Source: Kineococcus gynurae
GTDB lineage: Bacteria > Actinomycetota > Actinomycetes > Actinomycetales > Kineococcaceae
Assembly (NCBI RefSeq): GCF_050871315.1
Contig: NZ_JBJLRE010000021.1
DNA length: 64,000 nt
Strand: one strand, 5' to 3'
The notes beneath the pieces were generated by a model. It ran no database searches. It was not told the origin of the DNA and saw only the letters and a program-made list of their open reading frames with translations. Position 1 is the stretch's first letter. Each line of letters opens with the position of its first letter. This document shows, piece by piece, positions 55,005 to 63,481 of this stretch. The position numbers were made by a program, and so were the translations under genes.

Positions 55005-55285
55005 AGGTCGTCCCCCGCCCGCCAGGCGGCGAGCTCCTCGTCGCGTTCGCGCAGTTCCTCGCGCAGCCGGTCCAGCACCGCGTCGACCTCGTCGGTGCGG
55101 TAGCCCCGCAGCCCGAGGCTGAACCGGACCGCATCGACGTCGGCGGGCACGACGGCGTCCGGGGGCAGCCCGACGAAGGGGCGTCCCGACGCGGCGGGGG
55201 CCATCCCGCCGCCGATGCGACCGGCGGCGACCGCCACGACCAACCCGATCGTGGTCAGCAGGCAGAGCAGCAGGAAGAGGGTCAC
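55001..55285 (-). CDS. Small membrane-anchored DivIVA-domain protein
   Basis: A 94-residue protein. VTLFLLLCLLTTIGLVVAVAAGR is an N-terminal transmembrane helix. After a Gly/Pro linker comes FSLGLRGYRTDEVDAVLDRL and a charged helix, the DivIVA N-terminal motif (F...RGY...EVD). DivIVA domains mark curved membrane at poles and septa in actinobacteria; this short form could recruit partners there. GTGA overlaps at both ends. It is too short to be the main Wag31 protein. Confidence 0.85.
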   Translation of the reverse strand: MTLFLLLCLLTTIGLVVAVAAGRIGGGMAPAASGRPFVGLPPDAVVPADVDAVRFSLGLRGYRTDEVDAVLDRLREELRERDEELAAWRAGDDL

Positions 55286-55911
55286 GGCCCCGGCTCCGAA
55301 CCCGGCCCGTCCGTGGGGAAGGCGGCGAAGGAACCGACGATCTCCGAGCTCGGCAGGGTCACCCGGTCCCGCGGGGCGGACTCGAGGTGGTCCAGGGCGG
55401 CCACCGGGTCGTCGGTCCAGAGGACGCAGTCGAACACCATGGGCCGGGCGAACCCGTTCGCCACCAACGACTCCAGCCACGACTTGAGACCGGCGTAGTG
55501 CCCGCCGGAGTCCAGCACGGCCAACGGCTTGGTGTGCAGCCCGATCGTGCGGGCCACCCAGATCTCGAAGAGTTCCTCCAGCGTGCCGAGGCCGCCGGGC
55601 AGGACCACGAAGGCGTCGGCCCGTTCGTCCATCTCGGCCTTGCGGGTCCGCATGTCCGGGGTCACGACGAGCTCGCCGATCTCGGCCGGCGGCAGTTCCA
55701 GGTCCATGAGGGCCTGCGGGATGACGCCCGTCGTGCGGGCGCCCGCGGCCCGGGCGGCGGACTCGGCCGCGCCCATCACCGACGTTCCGCCGCCGCCGTA
55801 GACCAGGTCGTGGCCGCGTTCGCCGATCAACCGGCCGACCTGGGCGGCCAGCTCCACGTGCACGGGGTCGATCCCCCCGCTCGCCGAGCCGTACAGGCAG
55901 ATGGTGCTCAT
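55282..55911 (-). CDS. LOG-family protein (TIGR00730; cytokinin riboside 5'-monophosphate phosphoribohydrolase-like)
   Basis: A 209-residue Rossmann-fold protein. ICLYGSASGG, VYGGGGTSVMGA, MRTRKAEMDERADAFVVLPG and GGLGTLEELFEIW contain the PGGxGTxxE signature. LOG proteins release the base from AMP-type nucleotides. In mycobacteria the homologue (Rv1205) is linked to cytokinin turnover. The ATG overlaps the dapE stop (ATGA). The frame is open to 55995, but homology starts at MSTICLYG. Confidence 0.93.
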   Translation of the reverse strand: MSTICLYGSASGGIDPVHVELAAQVGRLIGERGHDLVYGGGGTSVMGAAESAARAAGARTTGVIPQALMDLELPPAEIGELVVTPDMRTRKAEMDERADAFVVLPGGLGTLEELFEIWVARTIGLHTKPLAVLDSGGHYAGLKSWLESLVANGFARPMVFDCVLWTDDPVAALDHLESAPRDRVTLPSSEIVGSFAAFPTDGPGSEPGP

Positions 55912-57059
55912 CGGTCCCCCCCTCGCGCCGGCCCGTCGGCCAGCAACCATTCGCTCAGCACGGCCAGGCACCGGTGCAGCTCCTCGACCCGGCACCGCTC
56001 GTCGTCGGCGTGCGCGGTGGCGTTGTCCCCCGGGCCGTAGTTCACCGCGGGGACGCCGAGCTCGGAGAACCGGGCCACGTCGGTCCAGCCGTACTTGGGC
56101 AACGGCTCCGTCCCGGTCCGGGCCACGAAGTCGGCGGCCGCGGGACGGTCCAGCCCGGGCAGCGCCCCGGCGGCGGCGTCGGTCAGGTGGACCTCGAGAC
56201 CGGCGAACACCTCGCGGACGTAGGCCTCGGCGGCCGCGACGTCGGCGGAGGGCGCGAACCGGTAGTTGACCGTCACCACGCAGCGGTCGGGGATGACGTT
56301 GCCCGCGATCCCGCCCTCGACCTTCACCGCGTTCAAGCCCTCACGGAAGACGAGGCCCTCGACCTCGACCTCGCGCGGGACGTGGTCGCGCAACCGGTCC
56401 AGCACCTCGGCGGCGTCGTGGATCGCGTTGTGCCCCCGCCAGGCGCGGGCCGAGTGCGCGGCCCTGCCGGAGGTGACGACCTCGACCCGCAGGGTTCCGT
56501 TGCAGCCGCCCTCGACCACGGCCGAGGACGGTTCCAGCAGGATCGCGAAGTCCCCGCGGAGCAGGTCGGGGTGGTTGCGGGCGAGCCGGCCGAGCCCGTT
56601 GCGCGCGGCCTCGACCTCCTCGTTGTCGTAGAACACGAACGTGACGTCGCGCGAGGGGCCCCGCCCCGCCGCCACCGCCTGTCCGAGCTCGCGGGCCAGG
56701 ACGAGCTGGACCGCGACGCCGCCCTTCATGTCGCAGGTGCCGCGCCCGACGAGCACGTCGCCGTCCTGCGGGTGCTCCTCGCGACGGACCGGCAGGTTCG
56801 GCGGGTCGGCCAGCGGCACGGTGTCGAGGTGCCCGGCCAGGACGACCCGCTCGGGGCGGTCCAGCACGGTGCGGGCCACCACGGCGTCCCCGTCGCGCAT
56901 GACGTCCAGGCCCCAGGAACGGACCGCGGCCTCGATCGCGTCGGCGAGGGCCGCCTCGTCGCCGGAGACCGATTCCAGGTCGCACACCCGGCGCGTCAGC
57001 TCGACCACGTCGAGGTCGGCCTCGGCCAACGGACCGGCGGAGAGGGCTGCGGCTGTCAC
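55908..57059 (-). CDS. dapE: Succinyl-diaminopimelate desuccinylase
   Basis: A 383-residue M20 peptidase-fold enzyme. VLAGHLDTVPLAD (metal His and Asp), GRGTCDMKGGVAVQL (bridging Asp), FYDNEEVEAARNGLG (catalytic Glu), LLEPSSAVVEGGCNGTLR and RAAHSARAW (dimerisation domain His) are all present. It removes succinate from N-succinyl-LL-DAP in lysine and peptidoglycan synthesis. The GTG at 57059 lies 7 nt after TAGGGT with no ribosome site (probably leaderless). It heads a five-gene minus-strand operon and diverges from dapD, the enzyme two steps earlier. Confidence 0.95.
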   Translation of the reverse strand: MTAAALSAGPLAEADLDVVELTRRVCDLESVSGDEAALADAIEAAVRSWGLDVMRDGDAVVARTVLDRPERVVLAGHLDTVPLADPPNLPVRREEHPQDGDVLVGRGTCDMKGGVAVQLVLARELGQAVAAGRGPSRDVTFVFYDNEEVEAARNGLGRLARNHPDLLRGDFAILLEPSSAVVEGGCNGTLRVEVVTSGRAAHSARAWRGHNAIHDAAEVLDRLRDHVPREVEVEGLVFREGLNAVKVEGGIAGNVIPDRCVVTVNYRFAPSADVAAAEAYVREVFAGLEVHLTDAAAGALPGLDRPAAADFVARTGTEPLPKYGWTDVARFSELGVPAVNYGPGDNATAHADDERCRVEELHRCLAVLSEWLLADGPARGGDR

Positions 57060-57066
57060 CCGACTC

Positions 57067-57072
57067 ACCCTA
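57067..57072 (-). promoter_or_regulatory. -10 element of a leaderless promoter (dapE)
   Basis: TAGGGT on the minus strand, then GAGTCGG, then GTG 57059. Confidence 0.55.
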
Positions 57073-57111
57073 GGGGTTGGCCTGATCCGGGGTCGGGGAA
57101 CGGCCCGCCGG

Positions 57112-57117
57112 TAGGGT
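57112..57117 (+). promoter_or_regulatory. -10 element of the dapD promoter
   Basis: TAGGGT, then eight bases, then GTG 57126. The leader would be zero to one nucleotide. The dapE and dapD elements lie back to back within 50 nt and are the same hexamer. Confidence 0.45.
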
Positions 57118-57125
57118 CGGGCAGC

Positions 57126-58112
57126 GTGAGCACGCATCCCGAGCAGAGCAGTCCCGCCGCGACCGAGTCGCGCAAGGCCTGGGGTCACGGCCTGGCCACC
57201 GTCACCGACGACGGCACCGTCCTGGACGTCTGGTACCCCTTCCCGGCCCTCGGTCCGAACCCCGGCACCGGTTCCTACGGGATCCCCGCGGAACTCATGT
57301 CGCTGGAGGACGCCGATCCCCACCGCCGGGTCAAGCAGCGGGTCGTCACCACCGAGGTCGACCTCGACGCGGCCCCGGTCGACACCGCCGACGCCTACCT
57401 GCGCCTGCACCTGCTCTCCCACCGCCTGGTCCGCCCGCGCGAACTCGTCATGGACGGGGTCTTCGGCGTGCTCGCCAACGTGGTCTGGACCAACCACGGA
57501 CCCTGCGCGGTCACCGACTTCGAGCGCGTGCGCCTCGCCCTGCGGGCCAACGTGGGGCCGGTCACCGTCTACGGGATCGACAAGTTCCCGCGGATGACCG
57601 ACTACGTGACGCCCTCGGGCGTGCGCATCGCCGACGCCGACCGGGTGCGCCTCGGCGCGCACCTGGCCCCGGGCACGACGGTCATGCACGAGGGTTTCGT
57701 GAACTTCAACGCCGGCACCCTCGGCAACTCGATGGTCGAGGGCCGCATCTCGGCCGGGGTCGTCGTCGGCGAGGGGTCCGACGTCGGCGGCGGCGCCTCG
57801 ATCATGGGGACGCTCTCCGGCGGCGGCAAGGAGGTCATCTCCATCGGGGAACGCACCCTGCTGGGCGCGAACTCCGGGACCGGCATCGCGCTGGGCGACG
57901 ACTGCATCGTCGAGGCCGGCACCTACGTCACGGCCGGCACCAAGGTCACCGTCCTGGACGAGGCCGGGCAGCCCGTCCGGACCACGTCGGCGCGCACCCT
58001 GTCCGGCGCCTCGGGGCTGCTGTTCCGCCGCAACTCCGTCAGCGGTGCCGTCGAGGCGTTGCCGCGCAAGGGCGTCGCGGTCGAGCTGAACGCCGCCCTG
58101 CACGCCAACTGA
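57126..58112 (+). CDS. dapD: Tetrahydrodipicolinate N-succinyltransferase
   Basis: A 328-residue protein of the actinobacterial DapD type. The N-terminal part (ATVTDDGTVLDVWYPFPALG) is followed by a left-handed beta-helix with hexapeptide repeats (for example GTLGNSMVEGRISAGVVVGE and GGGASIMGTLSGGGKEVISI). HEGFVNFNAGTLG is the active-site region. It transfers succinyl from succinyl-CoA to tetrahydrodipicolinate. Divergent from dapE with a 66-nt intergenic region holding both promoters. Confidence 0.95.
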   Translation: MSTHPEQSSPAATESRKAWGHGLATVTDDGTVLDVWYPFPALGPNPGTGSYGIPAELMSLEDADPHRRVKQRVVTTEVDLDAAPVDTADAYLRLHLLSHRLVRPRELVMDGVFGVLANVVWTNHGPCAVTDFERVRLALRANVGPVTVYGIDKFPRMTDYVTPSGVRIADADRVRLGAHLAPGTTVMHEGFVNFNAGTLGNSMVEGRISAGVVVGEGSDVGGGASIMGTLSGGGKEVISIGERTLLGANSGTGIALGDDCIVEAGTYVTAGTKVTVLDEAGQPVRTTSARTLSGASGLLFRRNSVSGAVEALPRKGVAVELNAALHAN

Positions 58113-58164
58113 GCGGGCGGGCCCTCCCCTGAACCCCCGACGCCCGAGCGCCGCGGCCCGGCGG

Positions 58165-59037
58165 GTGCAGCGCACCCGCCGGATCGTCGCGGTCGGCGCG
58201 CTGGCCCTGGTCGGCGCCGGCCTGCTCACCTGGCTGACCCGCGACGAACCCGGCCCGCTGACCCGGGAACGCTGCTCGGCGACGGTCGAGGGCGAGTCGA
58301 CCTCGATGTCGCCGGAGCAGGCCCGCAACGCCGCGACCATCGTCGGGTTGTCGGTCCGGCGCGGCCTGCCCGCGCGCGCCGCCACCATCGCGATCGCGAC
58401 CGCCGTGCAGGAGTCCGACCTGCGCAACCTCGACTACGGCGACCGCGACTCCCTGGGCCTGTTCCAGCAGCGCCCGTCGCAGGGCTGGGGCAGCGAGGCC
58501 CAGGTGCAGGACCCGGTGTACGCGACGACGAAGTTCTACGACGGCCTGGAGAAGGTGCCCGGCTACCGCGACCTGGAGGTCACCGACGCCGCGCAGCGGG
58601 TGCAGCGCAGCGGGTTCCCCCTCGCCTACGGTGACCACGAGGCCGAGGGACGCCTCGTCGCCTCGACGCTCACCGGGTACACCGCGGCCGGGTTCACCTG
58701 CCGGTTGCACCCCGCCGAGGACGGGGGCAGCGGCGACGACGAGACCCTGGCGCCGCGGGCGGCGGCCCTGGCCGAGGCCGCGCAGGTCGAGGTGACGACC
58801 GCCGGACCCCGCGTCGTCCCGGGCGTCGACGGCCGCGGCGTCGAGTTCCGCCCCGGCGGCGAGGAAGCACCCCGGCTGGCCTGGGCGCTGGCCGGCTGGT
58901 CGGTGGCGTCGGCGAAGACCTTCGACGTGGTCGAGGTCGACGTCGAAGGCAACCGCTGGACGCGGGCGAGCGGCGAGTGGCGCCCCACCGCGACCGGCGT
59001 CCCCGCCGGCGCGGTGCAGATTCGCACCGCGGGCTAG
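58165..59037 (+). CDS. Membrane-anchored lysozyme-like protein (actinobacterial hypothetical)
   Basis: About 290 residues. A basic start and one transmembrane helix (RIVAVGALALVGAGLLTWL) are followed by an exported domain: TAVQESDLRNLDYGDRDSLG then LFQQRPSQGWG. This resembles the catalytic helix of lysozyme-like/transglycosylase folds (Glu in QESDL), and databases often mislabel such proteins as heavy metal transporters. The second half (VTTAGPRVVPGVDGRGVEF onward) is another small domain. The start is uncertain: GTG 58165 is used, but the basic sequence continues upstream to 58129 without a standard start. Follows dapD by 52 nt and may act on peptidoglycan. Confidence 0.7.
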   Translation: MQRTRRIVAVGALALVGAGLLTWLTRDEPGPLTRERCSATVEGESTSMSPEQARNAATIVGLSVRRGLPARAATIAIATAVQESDLRNLDYGDRDSLGLFQQRPSQGWGSEAQVQDPVYATTKFYDGLEKVPGYRDLEVTDAAQRVQRSGFPLAYGDHEAEGRLVASTLTGYTAAGFTCRLHPAEDGGSGDDETLAPRAAALAEAAQVEVTTAGPRVVPGVDGRGVEFRPGGEEAPRLAWALAGWSVASAKTFDVVEVDVEGNRWTRASGEWRPTATGVPAGAVQIRTAG

Positions 59038-59047
59038 GACTCCCGGC

Positions 59048-60334
<1,287 letters not shown>

Positions 60335-60340
60335 GCGGCG

Positions 60341-60346
60341 ACCGTA
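60341..60346 (-). promoter_or_regulatory. -10 element of a leaderless promoter (gltA)
   Basis: TACGGT on the minus strand, then CGCCGC, then ATG 60334. No Shine-Dalgarno sequence for this highly expressed enzyme. Confidence 0.55.
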
Positions 60347-60411
60347 CCGGGCGCGACCCCGCCAGCCCAACGCAGCCTCCCGGAGTGACCATCGTCACTC
60401 CGAGCGGCCGC

Positions 60412-61551
60412 TCAGGCGAGGCGTCCGGCGACCTGCGCGATGCGTTCGTCGGTGGCGGTGAGGGCCACCCGGACGTGCTGCGCCGCACCGGGTCCGTAGA
60501 AGTCACCGGGCGCCACGAGGATGCCGCGGGCCGCGAGGTCGGCGACGGTCTCGCGACCCGGCTCGTCGCGGGTGGACCACAGGTAGAGGCCCGCGACGGA
60601 TTCGTCGACCCGGAACCCGGCCCCGGTCAGCGCGGTCAGCAGGACCTCGCGCCGGGCCCGGTAGCGCTCACGCTGGACCGCGACGTGCTCGTCGTCGGAC
60701 ACGGCCGCGCGCAGGGCCACCTGCACCGGCCAGGGGACGATCATCCCGGCGTGCTTGCGCAGGTCCAGCAGGGCCCGGACGAGCGCCGGGTCCCCCGCCA
60801 CGAACGCGGCGCGGTAGCCGGCCAGGTTGGACTGCTTGGACGTGGAGTAGACGGCCAGCAGCCCGTCCACCGCTCCCCCGCTGACGCGCGGGTCGAGGAC
60901 GGAGGGGACGAGCCCGCCGCGGGTCGTGTCCAGCTCCGGGGTCCAGCCGAGCTCGGCGTAGCACTCGTCGGAGGCGACGACCACGTCGTGGGCGCGGGCC
61001 CAGTCGACGAGCTCGCGCAGGGCATCGACCCCGAGCACCGCTCCCGTGGGGTTGCCGGGACTGTTGAGCCAGAGCAGCCCGAGGCGACCGCCGTCGCGCG
61101 CGGCCTGCGCCGCGGCGGTCTCCAGCTCCTCCACCGTGCCGGCCTTGACCGGACGGGCACCGGCCAGCCGGGCCCCGACGTCGTAGGTCGGGTAGGCGAC
61201 GTGCGGGTGGGCGACGACGTCACCGGCCCCCAGGCCGAGCAGGAGCGGCAGCCAGGCCACGAGTTCCTTGGAGCCGATGGTCGGCAGCACCCCGTCGGGG
61301 TCGAGGCCGGGCACGCCGCGGCGCCGGGCGAACCAGCCCGCGACCGCCTCCCGCAGCCCGGGGGTCCCGTACGTCTGCGGGTAGCCGGGGGCGTCGGCCG
61401 CCGAACGCAGGGCCTCGGTCACGACGTCCGGGGTCGGGTCGACGGGGGTGCCGACCGAGAGGTCGACGATGCCGCCGGGGTGGGCGGCGGCCCGCGCCTT
61501 GGCCGGGGCCAGGGAGTCCCAGGGGAAGTCCGGCAGCGCGGGCCGCGCCAC
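60412..61551 (-). CDS. dapC: Succinyldiaminopimelate aminotransferase
   Basis: A 379-residue class I PLP aminotransferase. YPQTYGTPGLREAVAGWFAR, PTIGSKELVAWLPLLLGLG, LLWLNSPGNPTGAVL and VVASDECYAELGW surround the cofactor. The PLP Lys is in STSKQSNLAGYR near residue 240, and VRVALTATDERI carries the carboxylate Arg. It produces N-succinyl-LL-DAP between the DapD and DapE steps. The GTG is only 2 nt from the fdxA stop, so the two are coupled, as in many actinobacteria. Confidence 0.93.
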   Translation of the reverse strand: MARPALPDFPWDSLAPAKARAAAHPGGIVDLSVGTPVDPTPDVVTEALRSAADAPGYPQTYGTPGLREAVAGWFARRRGVPGLDPDGVLPTIGSKELVAWLPLLLGLGAGDVVAHPHVAYPTYDVGARLAGARPVKAGTVEELETAAAQAARDGGRLGLLWLNSPGNPTGAVLGVDALRELVDWARAHDVVVASDECYAELGWTPELDTTRGGLVPSVLDPRVSGGAVDGLLAVYSTSKQSNLAGYRAAFVAGDPALVRALLDLRKHAGMIVPWPVQVALRAAVSDDEHVAVQRERYRARREVLLTALTGAGFRVDESVAGLYLWSTRDEPGRETVADLAARGILVAPGDFYGPGAAQHVRVALTATDERIAQVAGRLA

Positions 61552-61553
61552 CC

Positions 61554-61880
61554 TCAGTGGTCCTGGCTCTGCGGCGGCAGCGCGGAGACGACCGGGTGGT
61601 CGGCGTCGATCTCACCGAGCTTGGCGGCGCCGCCCGGGGAGCCGATGGTGTCGAAGAACGCCACGTTGGCCTCGGTGAACGCCGACCACTCCTCGGGGAC
61701 GTCGTCCTCGTAGTAGATGGCCTCGACGGGGCAGACCGGCTCGCACGCCCCGCAGTCGACGCACTCGTCGGGGTGGATGTAGAGCGATCGCTTGCCCTCG
61801 TAGATGCAGTCGACGGGACATTCCTCGATGCACGCCTTGTCCTTGAGGTCGACGCAAGGCTGGGCGATGACGTAGGTCAC
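61554..61880 (-). CDS. fdxA: Seven-iron ferredoxin (FdxA/FdxC type)
   Basis: A 108-residue ferredoxin. CVDLKDKACIEECPVDCI and CVDCGACEPVCP provide seven to eight Cys for one [3Fe-4S] and one [4Fe-4S] cluster. The C-terminal extension (PEEWSAFTEANVAFFDTIGS) is typical of actinobacterial 7Fe ferredoxins. It donates electrons to P450s and other oxidoreductases. GGAGGAGGAGGA, an unusually strong ribosome site, precedes the GTG. It is the first gene of the fdxA-dapC unit; the frame is open to 62189 but has no homology there. Confidence 0.96.
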   Translation of the reverse strand: MTYVIAQPCVDLKDKACIEECPVDCIYEGKRSLYIHPDECVDCGACEPVCPVEAIYYEDDVPEEWSAFTEANVAFFDTIGSPGGAAKLGEIDADHPVVSALPPQSQDH

Positions 61881-62050
61881 GAGAGTGTCCTCCTCCTCCG
61901 GACGCCGGCGGCTCCGGGCGGTGGGTCGGTTCGGCGCTGCGGGAGCGCCGCGAACTGCGGGGTGAGCATCGGGCGTCCCTAGTATCGCCGACGGCGGCGC
62001 TCCGGCGCGCGCCCGCCCCGTCCCCCGAGCCGTCGAGGAAGGTGTCCTCC

Positions 62051-63028
62051 GTGCGTCACGTCGTCCGCTGGCAGGACCTGGTCGTCGGAGCCCGCGTCGT
62101 GGTGCGTCACCGGCATCCCGACGGCTCCGCCGGCGACGCCCTCGGCGAGCTGGTCGCCGACGACGGCGAGACGCTGACCGTCGAGACACGGCGCGGACCC
62201 GTGGTGGTCGCCCGCTCCGCCGTGCTGGCGGCCAAGGGCGTCCCTCCCGCCCCGGCCCGCCGCGCCGCCCCGCACCGGGCGCTGGACGCGGAGCAGCTGC
62301 AACGGGTCACCCACGAGCACTGGCGCAGCCGCGAGCAGGTGCCGCTGGGCGACTGGCTGCTGCGCGCCCACGACGGGTTCTCGTCCCGGGCCAACTCGGC
62401 GCTGGCCGTGGGCGACCCGGGACGTCCCCTGGCCGAGGCGGTCGCCGCGGTCGAGGCGTTCTACGCCCAGCGCGGTCTACCACCCCTGATGAGCGTCCCG
62501 GGCGCCGTCGACGAGCCCACCGCCCTGACCGAGCACCTCGCCGGGGCGGGCTGGACCCCGCGCGCCGAGACCCTCGTGATGACCGCGGCCCGCCTCGACG
62601 TCGAACCCCTTGCGAGCCCGCCACCGGGGTTCGTGGTCGAGCGCGAGCCCCGCCCGTCGGCCGACTGGTTGTCGCTCTACCGCGGCGGCGTCCCCGAGGT
62701 CGGGGTGGAGGTGCTGTGCTCCGCGGCCGACCAGGTCTTCGTCAGCGTCCGCGAAACCGCATCCCCCGACGTGGTGGCCGTGGGTCGCGGTTCCCTCTCC
62801 CCCGGCTGGCTCGGCCTCAGCGCGGTCGAGGTCTGCGATTCGTACCGTCGACGGGGGCTCGCCACGCTCGTGCTCGCTGAACTGCTCCGGTGGGGAGCCA
62901 CCCGATCCGCGACCTCGGTGTTCTTGCAGGTCACGACCGAGAACACCGGCGCCCGGGCCATGTGGAGCCGGGCCGGCTTCGAGGAGCACTCCCGCTACCA
63001 CTACCGGGCGGCGCCCACCGACGACTGA
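62051..63028 (+). CDS. GNAT-family N-acetyltransferase with an N-terminal beta-barrel-like extension
   Basis: A 325-residue protein. Residues 5-70 (VVGARVVVRHRHPDGSAGDA then LGELVADDGETLTVETRRG) form a small SH3-like barrel that keeps appearing in actinobacterial GNAT proteins next to fdxA. A degenerate acetyltransferase domain and a second GNAT domain follow, with EVCDSYRRRGLATLVLAELL as the acetyl-CoA loop (RxxGxA) and NTGARAMWSRAGFEEH at the end. Substrate unknown. GTG 62051 with AGGAAGG 8 nt upstream is preferred to GTG 62042, which sits on the ribosome site. Divergent from fdxA, with 170 nt between starts. Confidence 0.85.
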   Translation: MRHVVRWQDLVVGARVVVRHRHPDGSAGDALGELVADDGETLTVETRRGPVVVARSAVLAAKGVPPAPARRAAPHRALDAEQLQRVTHEHWRSREQVPLGDWLLRAHDGFSSRANSALAVGDPGRPLAEAVAAVEAFYAQRGLPPLMSVPGAVDEPTALTEHLAGAGWTPRAETLVMTAARLDVEPLASPPPGFVVEREPRPSADWLSLYRGGVPEVGVEVLCSAADQVFVSVRETASPDVVAVGRGSLSPGWLGLSAVEVCDSYRRRGLATLVLAELLRWGATRSATSVFLQVTTENTGARAMWSRAGFEEHSRYHYRAAPTDD

Positions 63029-63059
63029 CGGGAGCAACGGACGGACCAGACGGACCGGG

Positions 63060-63406
63060 TCAGGGCAGGAACTCCTCGATCTCCTGACGCAACCGGAACT
63101 CCCGTGACGCGTCTTCGTCCATCCACCGAACTCGCCACTCCTCCCCGCAGAACACGAAGACACCGGCAGAGAGGTGGTCCAGGGTGTCGGCCAGATCCCT
63201 CCCGTCGCTCAGGAAATCGCTGACCAACTCGTCGGCCTCGAACCACATGCCGGAGAGTCCATGGCGGGGCGCGTCCCACCGGCGAGCCACGCCCCCCGCT
63301 CACGAAGGGCTTCGATCCGTTCGTCGCGTGGGGGTCGTTGGTCCAGGGGCGGCTTCCATGGCACCACCCCAGTGTGCCGGACGGCGAAGAGTGGCGTCGG
63401 CGTCAT
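63060..63406 (-). pseudogene. Small gene with an apparent frameshift in a C6/G6 run
   Basis: Two overlapping frames make sense only together. From ATG 63406 the frame reads MTPTPLFAVRHTGVVPWKPP and RDERIEALRERG up to a G6 run (plus-strand C6, 63292-63297). The continuing sensible sequence, WDAPRHGLSGMWFEADELV then CGEEWRVRWMDEDASREFRL to stop 63060, is in another frame. One extra G in the run would join them into a protein of about 115 residues. I do not recognise the family. If no frameshift exists, the downstream part alone is an ORF from GTG 63290 (76 residues). Base composition is less GC-biased than in neighbours, suggesting accessory DNA. Confidence 0.5.
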
Positions 63407-63412
63407 GTAAAA

Positions 63413-63427
63413 CGTTGTGGCACAACG
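63413..63427. promoter_or_regulatory. Palindrome between the two divergent genes at the right edge
   Basis: CGTTGTG-G-CACAACG is a perfect 7-bp inverted repeat around one base, in the 75-nt gap between the frameshifted gene and the DUF222 gene. It is 20 nt upstream of the -35 of the latter and directly adjoins the former's start, a good place for an operator. Confidence 0.45.
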
Positions 63428-63446
63428 GATACAGCGCCGCACCGCC

Positions 63447-63475
63447 TTGCCTGGGGCCACTCGTTCGGATAAGAT
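63447..63475 (+). promoter_or_regulatory. Leaderless promoter of the DUF222 gene
   Basis: -35 TTGCCT (63447-63452), 17-nt spacer and -10 TAAGAT (63470-63475), then TCGAAC and the ATG at 63482. This is the clearest complete promoter in the window and puts transcription start on the ATG. Confidence 0.72.
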
Positions 63476-63481
63476 TCGAAC

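Noticed and set aside
63411..63481. tRNA-like fragment (GGCACAACGGATACAGC and GATTCGAAC)
   Set aside because: The segments resemble D- and T-loops, but no acceptor, anticodon or T-stem pairing can be made on either strand.
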